64,000 nt of DNA from Anaerolineales bacterium (GCA_015075185.1 JABTUW010000003.1:1240001-1304000), one strand, 5' to 3'; positions 25,619 through 34,541 are shown, numbered from the stretch's first letter. Program-made: numbers and translations. Notes: a model not told the origin generated them from the sequence alone.

Positions 25619-26716
25619 TTATGAGTCACTGCTTAACCCCACTTTATAGTGAACTTCGCTCATCTCCCGCAGCCGCTCTGCCGCGCTTTCCGGGGTGATG
25701 TCACGCTGCGGGCCGGCCAGAAGCTCATAGCCGACCATAAACTTTCGCACCGTGGCCGAACGGAGCAGCGGCGGGTAAAAATGGGAATGGAAGTGCCAGT
25801 AGGGATGCGGCTGGCCGTCGGTGGGCTGCTGGTGAAAGCCCATGGAGTAGGGGAAGGAAATATTAAAGATATTGTCATAACGGGTCGTCAGCCGTTTGAG
25901 GATGTCGGCCAGGCCAACCCGTTCCTCGTCGGCAAGCTGGTCCATGGAAGGAATATGGTGACGGCTGATGAGCAGAGTTTCAAAGGGCCAGATAGCCCAA
26001 AACGGCACGACGACCACAAAATGCTCATTCTGCACCACCAGCCGCTCTTGCGCTGCCAGTTCCAGCTCCAGGTAATCGGCCAGCAGCGAGCGCCCGTGTT
26101 TGGCCCAATAGTCGGCCTGGCTGCGATCCTCCTGGGCCGGTTCGTTTGGCAGGGTGTAATTGGCCCAGACCTGGCCATGCGGGTGAGGGTTGGAACTGCC
26201 CATCATCGCTCCTTTGTTTTCAAAAATCTGGACATAATTGATCCAGGGCAGCGCTCCCAGCTCCAGATACTGCTCCACCCAGACTTCAACCACTCGCCGT
26301 AAATCGCTCAGTTCCATCTCTGCCAGGGTCAAATCGTGGCGGGGGGAAAAGCAGATAACACGGCAGGTGCCGGGCTCGGGCTGGGAGGTTAAAGTCAAGG
26401 ATGAACCCCCTGAAGGGGGCAGGTGATGAGGGATGAAAGATGAGGAGGCGGGGAAGGGGGTGTCGGGGAGTAAGGCGGCAAAATCGTTTTCAAAAACAAA
26501 GGTTTGGCTGTAGGGTGGATTCTCGGCGTCGCCGGCCCGTTTGTTGCCGGGGCAGAGATAGCAGGTCGGGTCATACCGGGGGCGATTGTCCTGCGGAGGG
26601 ATCTCCACCTGGCCCTGCCAGGGCCGCTGGGTGCGATGGGGCGATACCAGAATCCATTCCCCAGTGAGGGGATTAAAACGGCGGTGCGGGTGCTGCGCCG
26701 GGTTAAATTGCTGCAT
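25619..26716 (-). CDS. galT: Galactose-1-phosphate uridylyltransferase
   Basis: Leloir-pathway enzyme moving UMP between UDP-glucose and galactose-1-phosphate. The active-site HPHGQVW is intact (nucleophile His of HxHxQ-type motif), as are RTQRPWQGQ near the N terminus, the metal-binding CYLCPGN and HWHFHSHFYPP-like YWHFHSHFYPPLL at the C terminus. The 365-residue length is slightly long because of an insert of about 20 residues (about 84-112, PASSSFIPHHLPPSGGSSLT) encoded by a palindromic repeat (26402-26432) that also sits in the helicase gene. Other gal genes are not in the window. Confidence 0.94.
   Translation of the reverse strand: MQQFNPAQHPHRRFNPLTGEWILVSPHRTQRPWQGQVEIPPQDNRPRYDPTCYLCPGNKRAGDAENPPYSQTFVFENDFAALLPDTPFPASSSFIPHHLPPSGGSSLTLTSQPEPGTCRVICFSPRHDLTLAEMELSDLRRVVEVWVEQYLELGALPWINYVQIFENKGAMMGSSNPHPHGQVWANYTLPNEPAQEDRSQADYWAKHGRSLLADYLELELAAQERLVVQNEHFVVVVPFWAIWPFETLLISRHHIPSMDQLADEERVGLADILKRLTTRYDNIFNISFPYSMGFHQQPTDGQPHPYWHFHSHFYPPLLRSATVRKFMVGYELLAGPQRDITPESAAERLREMSEVHYKVGLSSDS
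26402..26432 (+). repeat. Palindromic repeat inserted in galT
   Basis: The 31-base unit TGAACCCCCT plus GAA plus GGGGGCAGGTGATGAGGG, 29 of 31 identical to 13811-13841. The gene is on the opposite strand, so the same repeat is translated from its other strand here (HHLPPSGGSS). CCCCCT-GA-AGGGGG forms a hairpin. Confidence 0.8.
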
Positions 26717-26904
26717 GAAATTATCTCCATCTAAATAATACTGCCGAAATTATCAGCCAAAACCCTGAAATGGGCAATCGTCCAGGGTAATTTTGGCAGC
26801 AAACCGGTTATTAATTGTTACGTTTCAGGGGTTTCTCGGCCTTTGACCTCGAAATGACACCGAGGGCGGCTAACATCCCCGCTTAGAAAATGAGTCGGGC
26901 GAGT

Positions 26905-26933
26905 TTGTTTAATCGCCGCCTCTATTTTATAAT
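26905..26933 (+). promoter_or_regulatory. Promoter for secG
   Basis: TTGTTT at 26905-26910, a 17-base spacer and TATAAT at 26928-26933. The roughly 300-base region from galT to secG otherwise holds an imperfect hairpin (CCCTG/CAGGG, about 26762-26786, inside CTGCC/GGCAG) and a TCTACCGTCTACTATTTAC repeat just before the secG ribosome site; no further gene is visible. Confidence 0.65.
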
Positions 26934-27014
26934 TATTAGCTGTCTCAAGGGTGCAGAGTAGTAGAAGCGCGCTGTTCCCCTGTCTACCGTCTACTATTTA
27001 CGAGGAGTTTTACC

Positions 27015-27236
27015 TTGGTTGTATCTATTCAAATCATCCAGATTATTATCTCTGTGGCCATCATTGCCCTGGTTTTGCTGCAAACCAAAGGCTCTGGTTT
27101 GGGCGGTATCTTCGGCGGCGATGGCGGTGTCTATCGCACCCGGCGTGGCATCGAAAAGACTTTGTATCAGGCCACAATTGGTTTGACCGTGCTGTTTTTT
27201 GTAATATCGTTGCTCTCCGTCGCGCTGGCTGTTTGA
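27015..27236 (+). CDS. secG: Preprotein translocase subunit SecG
   Basis: A 73-residue membrane subunit of the SecYEG channel. It has two transmembrane helices (about residues 3-22 and 52-72) joined by the family's conserved loop LLQTKGSGLGGIFGGDGG. The TTG start at 27015 is supported by GAGGAG 7 bases upstream (27002-27007). A strong intrinsic terminator follows at 27261-27300. Confidence 0.93.
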   Translation: MVVSIQIIQIIISVAIIALVLLQTKGSGLGGIFGGDGGVYRTRRGIEKTLYQATIGLTVLFFVISLLSVALAV

Positions 27237-27260
27237 GTTGGAATCCTGGTAACTTTAACA

Positions 27261-27300
27261 AAAATGCACAACAGCTTGAGCCTGTTGTGCATTTTATTTG
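27261..27300 (+). terminator. Intrinsic terminator after secG
   Basis: AAAATGCACAACAG (27261-27274) pairs perfectly with CTGTTGTGCATTTT (27282-27295) around CTTGAGC, then TATTTG. It ends secG transcription. Because it ends only about 16 bases before the likely start of the binding-protein gene, it could also act on readthrough into that gene. Confidence 0.85.
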
Positions 27301-27315
27301 GTTGAGGACTATTAT

Positions 27316-28986
27316 TTGGGACGTCACATTCGTTGGCAAGCCATCTTAACCTTCACTGGCATTGCCATGACTATGGCTTTTCTCGGTTTCCTGGCCTTCT
27401 CCCGCACCAGCGTCATCGTACCCGATGTCGGCGGCACTTATACCGAAGGTATCGCCGGCGTGCCCCAATTTATCAACCCGTTGCTGTCGCAGTATAATCA
27501 AGTTGATCAGGATTTAAGCGCGCTCATCTTTAATGGTCTGACCCGCTTTAACGGTCAGGGGGAGTTGGAACCTGACCTGGCCAGAAGCTGGAGCGTCAGC
27601 GATGATGGCTTGGTCTATGTCTTTAAACTGCGCAACGGCACTCGCTGGCAAGACAACAAACCCCTCACTGCCGCCGATGTGATCTTTACTATCGGCCTGA
27701 TGCAGGACCCCGACTTTCCCGGCGTGCCCTATCTCGGCCATCTCTGGCGGACGGTCACGGTGGAGCAGTTGGATGAATATACCATTCGCTTTAGCCTGAC
27801 CGAACCATTCCCGGCCTTTGCCGACTTTACCACCATTGGTATCTTACCCGAACACCTCCTGGCGGATATGTCGGCCCGCGAACTGCTTAACCACCCTTTC
27901 AATCTCAAGCCGGTAGGCACCGGACCTTTCAAACTTGACGAAATCAACACCGAGTTTGCCCGCCTGTTGGCCAACCCCCTTTACTTTGGCCCCAAACCCC
28001 GCCTGACCCAAGTAGAATTGCGTTTTTATCCCAACTACCAGGAGAGCATCGCCGCCTACCAGGCCGGCACTGTGCAGGCAATTAGTTTTATCCCCCCTCA
28101 GGCCATCCCGGCAGTCCAGGCCATCGACTCGCTCAATCTCTATATCGCCCGGCTGTCCGGCTATGAGATTATCTACCTCAATTTGCAGGACCCAGCCAAC
28201 GCTCCTTTTTTCCAGGAAGTTGAGGTCCGCCAGGCCTTGATGATGGCTCTCGACCGTCAGGCCATCATTGACCAGGCCCTGCATGGCCAGGGCTTGCTGG
28301 CCAACGGCCCGATTCGTCCCTGGAGCTGGGCCTACAACCCGGATCAGCCAGTCATCAATTTTGACCCGGCCAAAGCGACCGCCCTCCTGGACCAAGCGGG
28401 CTGGCGTGACAGCGATGGTGACGGCCTGCGCGATAAAGATGGCCGGACTCTGGCCTTTAATTTGCTCACCAGCGACGATCCGGATCGGATCAAAGTGGCC
28501 GAAGCGGCCAGCAAACAGTGGCGGCAAGTTGGGATTGGCACCAGCGTTGAAGTCGTTGGGGCCGGCCTGGGCGACCGCCTGGCCAGGCATCAATTTCAAG
28601 CTGCTTTGGCCGAGGTTCTACTGACCGGCGACCCCGACCCCTACCCATTCTGGCATCAAGCCCAGATTGAAGGCGGCCAAAATTACGCCGGCTGGAGCAA
28701 TGACGCGGCCTCGATGCTGTTGGAGCAGGCACGCACCGTCACCGACAAGGGTCGCCGCAACGATTTTTATTTTGAGTTTCAACGTATTTTTGCCGAAGAA
28801 CTGCCCTCGCTAATCCTCTTCCACCCGGTTTATACCTATGGGGTCAGCCGCGAGGTCCACGAGGTGCAGCTTGCCCCTATGGTCAACCCCAGCGACCGCT
28901 TCCGCACCATTGCTAACTGGTATCTGCTCACGCGCCGGGTTGTTAATATCGAAGGGCCAAACCAGAATGTCGCTCCGCCTCAGTAA
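27316..28986 (+). CDS. ABC transporter peptide/solute-binding protein (family 5)
   Basis: Extracellular substrate-binding protein of the SBP_bac_5 (OppA/DppA-like) family, about 556 residues. I favour TTG 27316 because GAGG lies 8 bases upstream; another in-frame TTG at 27298 lacks a site. The N terminus has a single hydrophobic helix (AILTFTGIAMTMAFLGFLAF) that acts as signal or anchor, without a lipobox Cys. Family segments are PQFINPLLSQYNQVDQDLSALIFNGL, ARSWSVSDDGLVYVFKLRNGTRWQDNKPLTAADVIFT and VRQALMMALDRQAIID. No matching permeases are adjacent; the NatAB-like genes downstream are of a different transporter class. Confidence 0.9.
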   Translation: MGRHIRWQAILTFTGIAMTMAFLGFLAFSRTSVIVPDVGGTYTEGIAGVPQFINPLLSQYNQVDQDLSALIFNGLTRFNGQGELEPDLARSWSVSDDGLVYVFKLRNGTRWQDNKPLTAADVIFTIGLMQDPDFPGVPYLGHLWRTVTVEQLDEYTIRFSLTEPFPAFADFTTIGILPEHLLADMSARELLNHPFNLKPVGTGPFKLDEINTEFARLLANPLYFGPKPRLTQVELRFYPNYQESIAAYQAGTVQAISFIPPQAIPAVQAIDSLNLYIARLSGYEIIYLNLQDPANAPFFQEVEVRQALMMALDRQAIIDQALHGQGLLANGPIRPWSWAYNPDQPVINFDPAKATALLDQAGWRDSDGDGLRDKDGRTLAFNLLTSDDPDRIKVAEAASKQWRQVGIGTSVEVVGAGLGDRLARHQFQAALAEVLLTGDPDPYPFWHQAQIEGGQNYAGWSNDAASMLLEQARTVTDKGRRNDFYFEFQRIFAEELPSLILFHPVYTYGVSREVHEVQLAPMVNPSDRFRTIANWYLLTRRVVNIEGPNQNVAPPQ

Positions 28987-28995
28987 CTCCCGGCT

Positions 28996-29922
28996 ATGAC
29001 GCCTTTTATGCTGACCCGTCTGGTCGCCGTTCAAAACCTGCGTAAAAGCTTTGGCCCCAAGCTGGCGGTCGCTGATGTCAGCTTTGAAGTGCGGCCGGGT
29101 GAGGTCTTTGGCCTGCTGGGTCCTAACGGAGCCGGCAAAACTACCACCATCCGGATGATCCTGGACATCTTCCAGCCCGACGCTGGCACAATCGAGGTGC
29201 TGGGCGGCGACCTGTCCCCGGCCCGCAAAGACCGCATTGGCTACATGCCCGAAGAGCGCGGCCTGTATCCGAATATGCGCGTGCTGGAATGCCTGGTCTA
29301 CCTGGGTACGCTCAAAGGGCTGACCCGCAACCAGGCCCGCCAGGCCGCCGAATCGTATCTGGAACGGCTGGAGCTAGCCGACCAGCGCCAGGCCAAAATT
29401 GAAACCCTCAGCCGGGGCATGACCCAAAAAGTGCAGGTCATTGCGGCGGTGCTGCACAACCCGGATCTACTGATCATTGACGAACCTTTCGCCAATCTCG
29501 ACCCGATCAACACCCAGTTGATCCGCGAGATTATTTTGGAACTGCGGACGCAGGGTAAAGCCATCATCATGACCAGCCACCAACTGGCCCTGGTCGAGGC
29601 AATGTGCGACCGGATTGCCATGATTCACAACGGGCGGGTGGTCCTGCAAGGCACAGTGGCCGAAGTGCGGCGGCAGTTTGCCAGCAACATTCTGCTGTTG
29701 AGCGGCAGCGGCGAGGTCGGCTTTCTGCCCGGCGTGACCCAAGTCGAGCGCCGCTCGCCAACCGAGTGGCAGCTCACCCTGGCTGCAGAAGCCAGCCCTC
29801 AGACCGTGCTGCACGCCTTAACCGCCAACGGCCACTTTACCGTAGATCGCTTTGAAGTCGGCCTGCCCACCCTCGACGAGATTTTTGTGCAGGTCGTCCG
29901 CAACGAGGGCCGTGATACATAA
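28996..29922 (+). CDS. ABC transporter ATP-binding protein (NatA-like)
   Basis: Nucleotide-binding subunit of an ABC-2-type exporter, 308 residues. Walker A LLGPNGAGKTTT (about residues 40-51), signature LSRGMTQKVQ, Walker B LLIIDEPFANLDP, and switch His in IMTSHQLALVE are all intact. The C-terminal extension (about 225-300) is the DUF4162-like domain seen in NatA-type ATPases. The start could be ATG 28996 or the internal ATG 29008 (MLTRLVAVQNL). The permease gene begins 3 bases after its stop. NatAB exports Na+ in Bacillus; the substrate here is unknown. Confidence 0.93.
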   Translation: MTPFMLTRLVAVQNLRKSFGPKLAVADVSFEVRPGEVFGLLGPNGAGKTTTIRMILDIFQPDAGTIEVLGGDLSPARKDRIGYMPEERGLYPNMRVLECLVYLGTLKGLTRNQARQAAESYLERLELADQRQAKIETLSRGMTQKVQVIAAVLHNPDLLIIDEPFANLDPINTQLIREIILELRTQGKAIIMTSHQLALVEAMCDRIAMIHNGRVVLQGTVAEVRRQFASNILLLSGSGEVGFLPGVTQVERRSPTEWQLTLAAEASPQTVLHALTANGHFTVDRFEVGLPTLDEIFVQVVRNEGRDT

Positions 29923-29925
29923 TTT

Positions 29926-31152
29926 ATGACACGTATTGGCCGTATCTTCTGGCGTGAATACTGGGGGCACATCACCCGGCGCAGCTACTTGCTGTTTACA
30001 TTCGGTTTTCCCGTCTTTTTTATGACCATACCCCTTGCCGGCGGCGTGATTTTATATCTGGCCATTCGCGCCGCCATGCCTCCTACCGATCCACGCCCCA
30101 TTGGCCTGATTGACCAGCCCGGTATCCTGGTCGCTGCTCCCGCGCCCAGCGGTCCGGTGCATGTTGAGCATTTTGCTAGCTCCCAGGACGCTACCGCCGC
30201 CCTGGCTCGTGGCGAAATCCAGGCCATTTACGATATCCAGCTCGACTACTGGGAAACCGGCGAAGTCGTCACCACTTACGAGGTAGCGCCCAGCGAAGCT
30301 GTAGACCGGATGGTAACAGATTGGCTGCGTCGCCACATCCGTGCTCAAGCGCCGCCCCTCCTGCTGGCCCGCCTTGACGCCGGGGCTAACATTATCCATC
30401 GCGATTTGGCCGGGCGGCGCGGCTATTCTCTGGATGGCATGACCCAGATGGTCATTGTCTACCTGTTGATTTACTTTGTCCGGCTGGGCGGCTCTTTCAC
30501 CGCCGAATATATGTTTGGCAGTATCGCCAGTGAAGCATGGGACCGCACCCTGGAAATTCTGCTAACCAGCGTTTCGCCCCTGCAGTTCCTGCTGGGCAAA
30601 TTGTTAGGGTTACTGGCTGTCGGCCTAACCCAGTTGGCCCTGTGGGGCGGTGCAGTTCTGGCGCTCAGTTTGGGCACGAGCGCCCTTTTGGGGCTGGATT
30701 TGACCGGCTTCCTGCTGACCTGGGAGCATTTAGGGTTATTGGTCAGTATGCTGCTGGCGGCCTACGTCCTCGACCAAATGTTGGCGGCTGGGCTGGGTCT
30801 GGTCCGCATCAGCGGGGGCGCAGGTTCCATGCTCTTTAGCACGATCAACGCCATCGTTGGCCTCGGTTTACTTTACGCCACCTACTTTGTGCCACGCAAT
30901 CCGCATACACCTTTGGCTGTTACTGCCAGCCTCTTTCCTTTGACCGCGCCGGTGGTGCTACTGGTGCGGGTCGTGGTTACGGAAGTACCGGCCTGGCAAG
31001 TCACTCTGAGCCAAATCCTACTATGGGGGAGCAGCGTGGTCAGCCTCATCTGGCTGCGCCGGCTACTGCAAACCAACCTGGTTGCTCATTCCACTCCTTT
31101 CAGTTTCCATCTCTGGCTCAAACAAAAATTCGCGCGATCAAAAAATACTTAA
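29926..31152 (+). CDS. ABC-2-type permease (NatB-like)
   Basis: A 408-residue permease. One helix near the N terminus (about residues 22-46), an extracellular domain of about 150 residues, then five or six helices from about residue 180 (MVIVYLLIYFVRLGGSF, LGLLAVGLTQLALWGGAVLAL, LLVSMLLAAYVLDQMLAAGLGL, VVLLVRVVV). The segment EAWDRTLEILLTSVSPLQFLLGKLLG is the cytoplasmic coupling region typical of NatB/ABC2_membrane_3 proteins. It pairs with the ATPase gene 3 bases upstream. Confidence 0.9.
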   Translation: MTRIGRIFWREYWGHITRRSYLLFTFGFPVFFMTIPLAGGVILYLAIRAAMPPTDPRPIGLIDQPGILVAAPAPSGPVHVEHFASSQDATAALARGEIQAIYDIQLDYWETGEVVTTYEVAPSEAVDRMVTDWLRRHIRAQAPPLLLARLDAGANIIHRDLAGRRGYSLDGMTQMVIVYLLIYFVRLGGSFTAEYMFGSIASEAWDRTLEILLTSVSPLQFLLGKLLGLLAVGLTQLALWGGAVLALSLGTSALLGLDLTGFLLTWEHLGLLVSMLLAAYVLDQMLAAGLGLVRISGGAGSMLFSTINAIVGLGLLYATYFVPRNPHTPLAVTASLFPLTAPVVLLVRVVVTEVPAWQVTLSQILLWGSSVVSLIWLRRLLQTNLVAHSTPFSFHLWLKQKFARSKNT

Positions 31153-31312
31153 AACAACCTGGCCTATTTTTAAAAATCTGGGCTTGGAGGTAACATTACC
31201 CCACAACGTAGGGTGTAAAGTATCTGGCTAGTGGTGTCACTTCCGCTCCTGTTTTACGCTTCACGTTTCACCTGCTGCAAATCAATTTCACCGGCATAAG
31301 GAGGATATATTC

Positions 31313-32299
31313 ATGAGTAAACTGGTCAAAGTTGCCGTCACCGGCGCAGCCGGACAGATTGGCTATGCCCTGATTTTTCGCCTGGTTTCGGGCGAAATTT
31401 TTGGACACGATACCCGGGTGGCCCTGCACCTGCTGGAAGTGACCCCGGTTTTAAAGGCGCTGGAAGGAATTGTCATGGAATTGGATGACTGTGCCTTCCC
31501 TCTGCTCGATAATGTAGTTATTACCGACGACGCCAATGTTGCTTTTGAGGGGGTCAATTGGGCTTTACTGGTTGGTTCCAAGCCGCGGGGCAAAGGCATG
31601 GAACGTAGCGACTTGATTCGAGACAATGGGCCTATTTTTGTGGGCCAGGGCAAAGCGCTCGCAGCTCGGGCCGCCAGTGACCTGAGAGTGCTGGTCGTCG
31701 GCAACCCGGCCAACACCAACTGCTTAATTGCCTCCAACAACGCCGACGGCGTACCCCGCGAGCGTTTCGCGGCAATGACTCAACTGGATCACAACCGGGC
31801 CGTCAGCCAACTAGCCCAAAAGGCCGGCGTCACCGTCAACGAGGTCAGCAATGTGACCATCTGGGGCAACCACAGCCCCAGCCAATACCCCGACGCCGAA
31901 AATGCCAAAATCAACGGCAAGCTGGCTTACGAAGTTATCACCGACCACGAGTGGCTCAGAAACGATTTTGTGACCATTGTCCAACAGCGCGGCGCGACGG
32001 TCATCGAGGCACGCGGCGCGTCTTCGGCGGCTTCGGCGGCCAATGCCGCCTTGAATCACGTTCAGAATATGGTCAAGAAAACCCCGGCCGGCCATTGGTT
32101 CTCCTGCGCCGTCCCGTCCGATGGCAGCTACGGTGTGGAGGAAGGTTTGATCTTTTCCTTCCCCATTGTCAGCGATGGTCAGGACGGCTACAGCATTGTC
32201 CAAGGCCTGTCCATGAGCGACTGGGCCAAAGAGCAATTTGCCATCACCCTGCAAGAGCTGCGGGAAGAGCGGGCAGTGGTAGCGGATTTGTTAAAATAA
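31313..32299 (+). CDS. mdh: Malate dehydrogenase
   Basis: NAD-dependent malate dehydrogenase of the citric acid cycle, 328 residues. It has the Rossmann motif VTGAAGQIGYALIFRL, LLVGSKPRGKGMERSDLI (substrate-binding Arg loop), VVGNPANTNCLIA, MTQLDHNRAVSQLA with the Asp of the catalytic pair, and VTIWGNHSPSQYPD with catalytic His. This is the animal cytosolic/thermophile-type MDH (MDH type 2), not the LDH-like type. AAGGAGG precedes the ATG. It stands in its own unit, followed by a terminator at 32318-32369. Confidence 0.96.
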   Translation: MSKLVKVAVTGAAGQIGYALIFRLVSGEIFGHDTRVALHLLEVTPVLKALEGIVMELDDCAFPLLDNVVITDDANVAFEGVNWALLVGSKPRGKGMERSDLIRDNGPIFVGQGKALAARAASDLRVLVVGNPANTNCLIASNNADGVPRERFAAMTQLDHNRAVSQLAQKAGVTVNEVSNVTIWGNHSPSQYPDAENAKINGKLAYEVITDHEWLRNDFVTIVQQRGATVIEARGASSAASAANAALNHVQNMVKKTPAGHWFSCAVPSDGSYGVEEGLIFSFPIVSDGQDGYSIVQGLSMSDWAKEQFAITLQELREERAVVADLLK

Positions 32300-32317
32300 C
32301 CCGCTGACTTAAAAATA

Positions 32318-32369
32318 GGAGTGCATAGCTTGCTATGCTGGAGCAAACCAAGGTTTGCACTCCATTTTG
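32318..32369 (+). terminator. Terminator after mdh, branched
   Basis: GGAGTGCA (32318-32325) pairs with TGCACTCC (32356-32363); nested within are GCATAGC/GCTATGC and GCAAACC/GGTTTGC hairpins, so the RNA would be three-branched. ATTTTG follows. Confidence 0.65.
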
Positions 32370-32490
32370 TTCATTCCTGGTGAACGAAGTTCATAGCAAC
32401 TCAGATCGAAAAAACGTGGTGCATGTTGCATATTCCGCTTTTATGCAATACGCAACACGTTCGTAATAAACGGCCTTTGCTTAAGCCATT

Positions 32491-33432
32491 ATGTCCAAAA
32501 TTCTCACCATCGGCTCACGGCGGTCACTGTTGGCCCAAACCCAAACGAATATCGTCCGGGACCTGCTGCTGGCAGCCTGGGATAACCTGTCTGTGGAAAT
32601 TGTATTCATGGATACCCAGGGCGACCTCAACCGGCACGACCCACTGCCCGCTATCGGCGGTAAAGGGTTGTTTACGGCTGAACTGGAGGCGGCACTGCGC
32701 GAGGGCCGGATTGACCTGGCCGTGCATAGTCTCAAGGATTTGCCGGTTGAAGACAGCCCTGGCCTGACGGTCGCCGCAGTGCCGGAGCGGGCCGACACCC
32801 AGGACATGTTGATCTCGCACCGGGCAACGCGCCTGGAAGAGCTGCCCCCCAACGCGGTCATCGGCACCAGCAGCCTGCGCCGGGCCGCCCAAATTTTGGC
32901 CCGGCGCCCCGATCTCCAAATCAAAGACATTCGTGGCAATGTGGATACGCGTCTGCGGAAATTAGACGATCCTGCTTTTGGCTACGATGCCATTTTGCTG
33001 GCCCGCGCCGGCCTGCACCGCCTGGGACATACCGCCCTGGCTCACGCTCACCCCATTCCACACACCGCTGTCCTGCCTGCACCAGGTCAGGGCGCGTTAG
33101 GCATCCAGGCTCGCGCCGGTGACGCTGATACCCGACGCTACTTGCAAGCTCTGGAACATTCACCCACCCGCGCAGCCGTTACCGCCGAGCGCGCTTTTTT
33201 GGCGGGTCTGGGAGGAGGCTGCTCCCTGCCGGTGGCAGCGCTGGGCGTCGTCGAGGGTAATGAGCTGGCGCTACAGGCTTTGGTCGCCACCCCGGACGGC
33301 CGGCGAGTTCTTCATGTCAGCGGCAGCGCCCCCAGCGAGTCTGCCCAGGCGTTAGGCCGGCAGCTCGCCGTCGAGGCGCTGGCTCAAGGAGCAAAAGAAT
33401 TACTGTCACTCTTTTCAAGCCAAATATCGTAA
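32491..33432 (+). CDS. hemC: Hydroxymethylbilane synthase (porphobilinogen deaminase)
   Basis: Tetrapyrrole enzyme that links four porphobilinogens. It is 313 residues, the normal length. Typical segments are IGSRRSLLAQTQTN, the acidic active-site region AVHSLKDLP with the key Asp-bearing loop, VIGTSSLRRAAQI, DIRGNVDTRLRKLD and APGQGALGIQ. The dipyrromethane-binding Cys is in GGGCSLPVAA (about residue 244). It begins a hemC-hemD unit; the two are separated by a 34-base perfect palindrome. Confidence 0.97.
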   Translation: MSKILTIGSRRSLLAQTQTNIVRDLLLAAWDNLSVEIVFMDTQGDLNRHDPLPAIGGKGLFTAELEAALREGRIDLAVHSLKDLPVEDSPGLTVAAVPERADTQDMLISHRATRLEELPPNAVIGTSSLRRAAQILARRPDLQIKDIRGNVDTRLRKLDDPAFGYDAILLARAGLHRLGHTALAHAHPIPHTAVLPAPGQGALGIQARAGDADTRRYLQALEHSPTRAAVTAERAFLAGLGGGCSLPVAALGVVEGNELALQALVATPDGRRVLHVSGSAPSESAQALGRQLAVEALAQGAKELLSLFSSQIS

Positions 33433-33438
33433 GTCCAT

Positions 33439-33472
33439 TGAGGGTTGCAAAAGTGCACTTTTGCAACCCTCA
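33439..33472. promoter_or_regulatory. 34-base perfect palindrome between hemC and hemD
   Basis: TGAGGGTTGCAAAAGTG and its exact complement abut at the centre, from 33439 to 33472, starting 6 bases after the hemC stop and ending 16 bases before the likely hemD start. No T-run follows, so it is not a typical terminator. It may form an mRNA hairpin that protects or insulates hemC RNA, or be a protein-binding site. Confidence 0.7.
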
Positions 33473-33488
33473 TCCACACAATATTACT

Positions 33489-34286
33489 ATGACTTTAAAC
33501 CAAAGTAACCCCGATCCCCTGGCCGGCCTGCGAGTTCTGGTCACACGGCCTGCCCACCAGTCGGCTGATTTTATTGCCGCCCTGCGCAGCCTGGGTGCTG
33601 AACCCGTCGCCTTCCCTACCATCGAAATCGTGCCGCTCGAAGATACGGCTCCCCTGGACGAAGCTATCCGGCGAATCAATTCCCCCTCCTCCGAGGGGGG
33701 ATACAACTGGCTGGTATTGACCAGCGCCAATGGGGTGACTGCCTGGTGGGATCGGTTGGAGGCGGCGGGTCTCGACGCGCGCTGCCTGGCCGGGGTTAAA
33801 ATTGCCGCCATTGGCCCGGCTACCGCAGCCGCCCTGAAGCAGCGGAGCATTATCCCTGACCTGGTGCCGGAGGTCTACACCGCCGAAGGCATCCTGGAGG
33901 CGTTTGATCGTCTCGGATTGGTGGCCGGTCAGCGTTTTTTGCTGGCCCGCGCCGACATCGCCCGCCGGGCTTTAGCCAAAGGGCTGGTCGCACGGGGAGC
34001 GCACGTGGATGAAATTGCCTCCTACCGCACTGTGCCCGTGTCTCGTGGCCCTCTGCCTCCCCCTGTCGATATTGTCACCTTCACCAGCTCTTCAACCGTG
34101 CAGGGCTTTGTCAATTGCCTGGCCGGGCGCTCGCCCGCCGAGATTTTGCAGCCCAGCCGGGTCGTCTGCATTGGTCCGATCACCGCTGCCACAGCCCAGG
34201 AATTGGGCGTCCCGGTCACGGTGGTGGCCGAGGAGTACACCATCGAAGGGCTACTGGCCACGCTAAAGAGTTTAGTGCAAAGATAA
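33489..34286 (+). CDS. hemD: Uroporphyrinogen-III synthase
   Basis: Closes and isomerises hydroxymethylbilane to uroporphyrinogen III. I chose ATG 33489 (MTLNQSNPDPLAGLRVLVTRPAHQS); a longer frame from TTG 33438 would be translated through the palindrome. About 265 residues in two alternating alpha/beta domains. Recognisable HEM4 features are GLRVLVTRPAHQS, WLVLTSANGVTAW and DIVTFTSSSTVQGF in the second domain. A short in-frame palindrome (33682-33700) adds NSPSSEGG after EAIRRI. It follows hemC, its pathway predecessor. Confidence 0.9.
   Translation: MTLNQSNPDPLAGLRVLVTRPAHQSADFIAALRSLGAEPVAFPTIEIVPLEDTAPLDEAIRRINSPSSEGGYNWLVLTSANGVTAWWDRLEAAGLDARCLAGVKIAAIGPATAAALKQRSIIPDLVPEVYTAEGILEAFDRLGLVAGQRFLLARADIARRALAKGLVARGAHVDEIASYRTVPVSRGPLPPPVDIVTFTSSSTVQGFVNCLAGRSPAEILQPSRVVCIGPITAATAQELGVPVTVVAEEYTIEGLLATLKSLVQR
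33682..33700. repeat. Short palindromic insertion in hemD
   Basis: CCCCCTC (33682-33688) and GAGGGGGG (33693-33700) around CTCC form a hairpin read in frame as part of NSPSSEGG. It resembles the CCCCC/GGGGG cores of the repeats in the helicase and galT genes. Confidence 0.5.
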
Positions 34287-34319
34287 TTCTTTTTCCCTAT
34301 AACCGACTGTCTAACATCT

Positions 34320-34361
34320 AAAATCGAGGAGTCCAAAATACACTTTGGACTCCTCGATTTT
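34320..34361 (+). terminator. Intrinsic terminator after hemD
   Basis: An 18-base perfect stem (34320-34337 with 34344-34361) around the loop ATACAC, beginning AAAATCGAGGAG and ending CTCCTCGATTTT. It supplies A- and T-runs on both strands, so it can act in both directions. Confidence 0.85.
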
Positions 34362-34541
34362 GCTTTTAAACGGCTCTCGGTAATCCTGTCAGAATTTGCA
34401 TTCCTGTACAATTTATGGATAATTACTTTACAAAATATTGATTTCTTGAATGCGAATTCTAATAAGCTGCGTATTATTAGATGTAGACTTCTTCCAAACC
34501 TCAAGTCTGCCAAATCTCACGTTTCTATAGGGATGCTAACT

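Noticed and set aside
33438..33488. hemD start at TTG 33438
   Set aside because: The first 17 codons would be the 34-base palindrome and its surroundings; ATG 33489 gives the normal N terminus.
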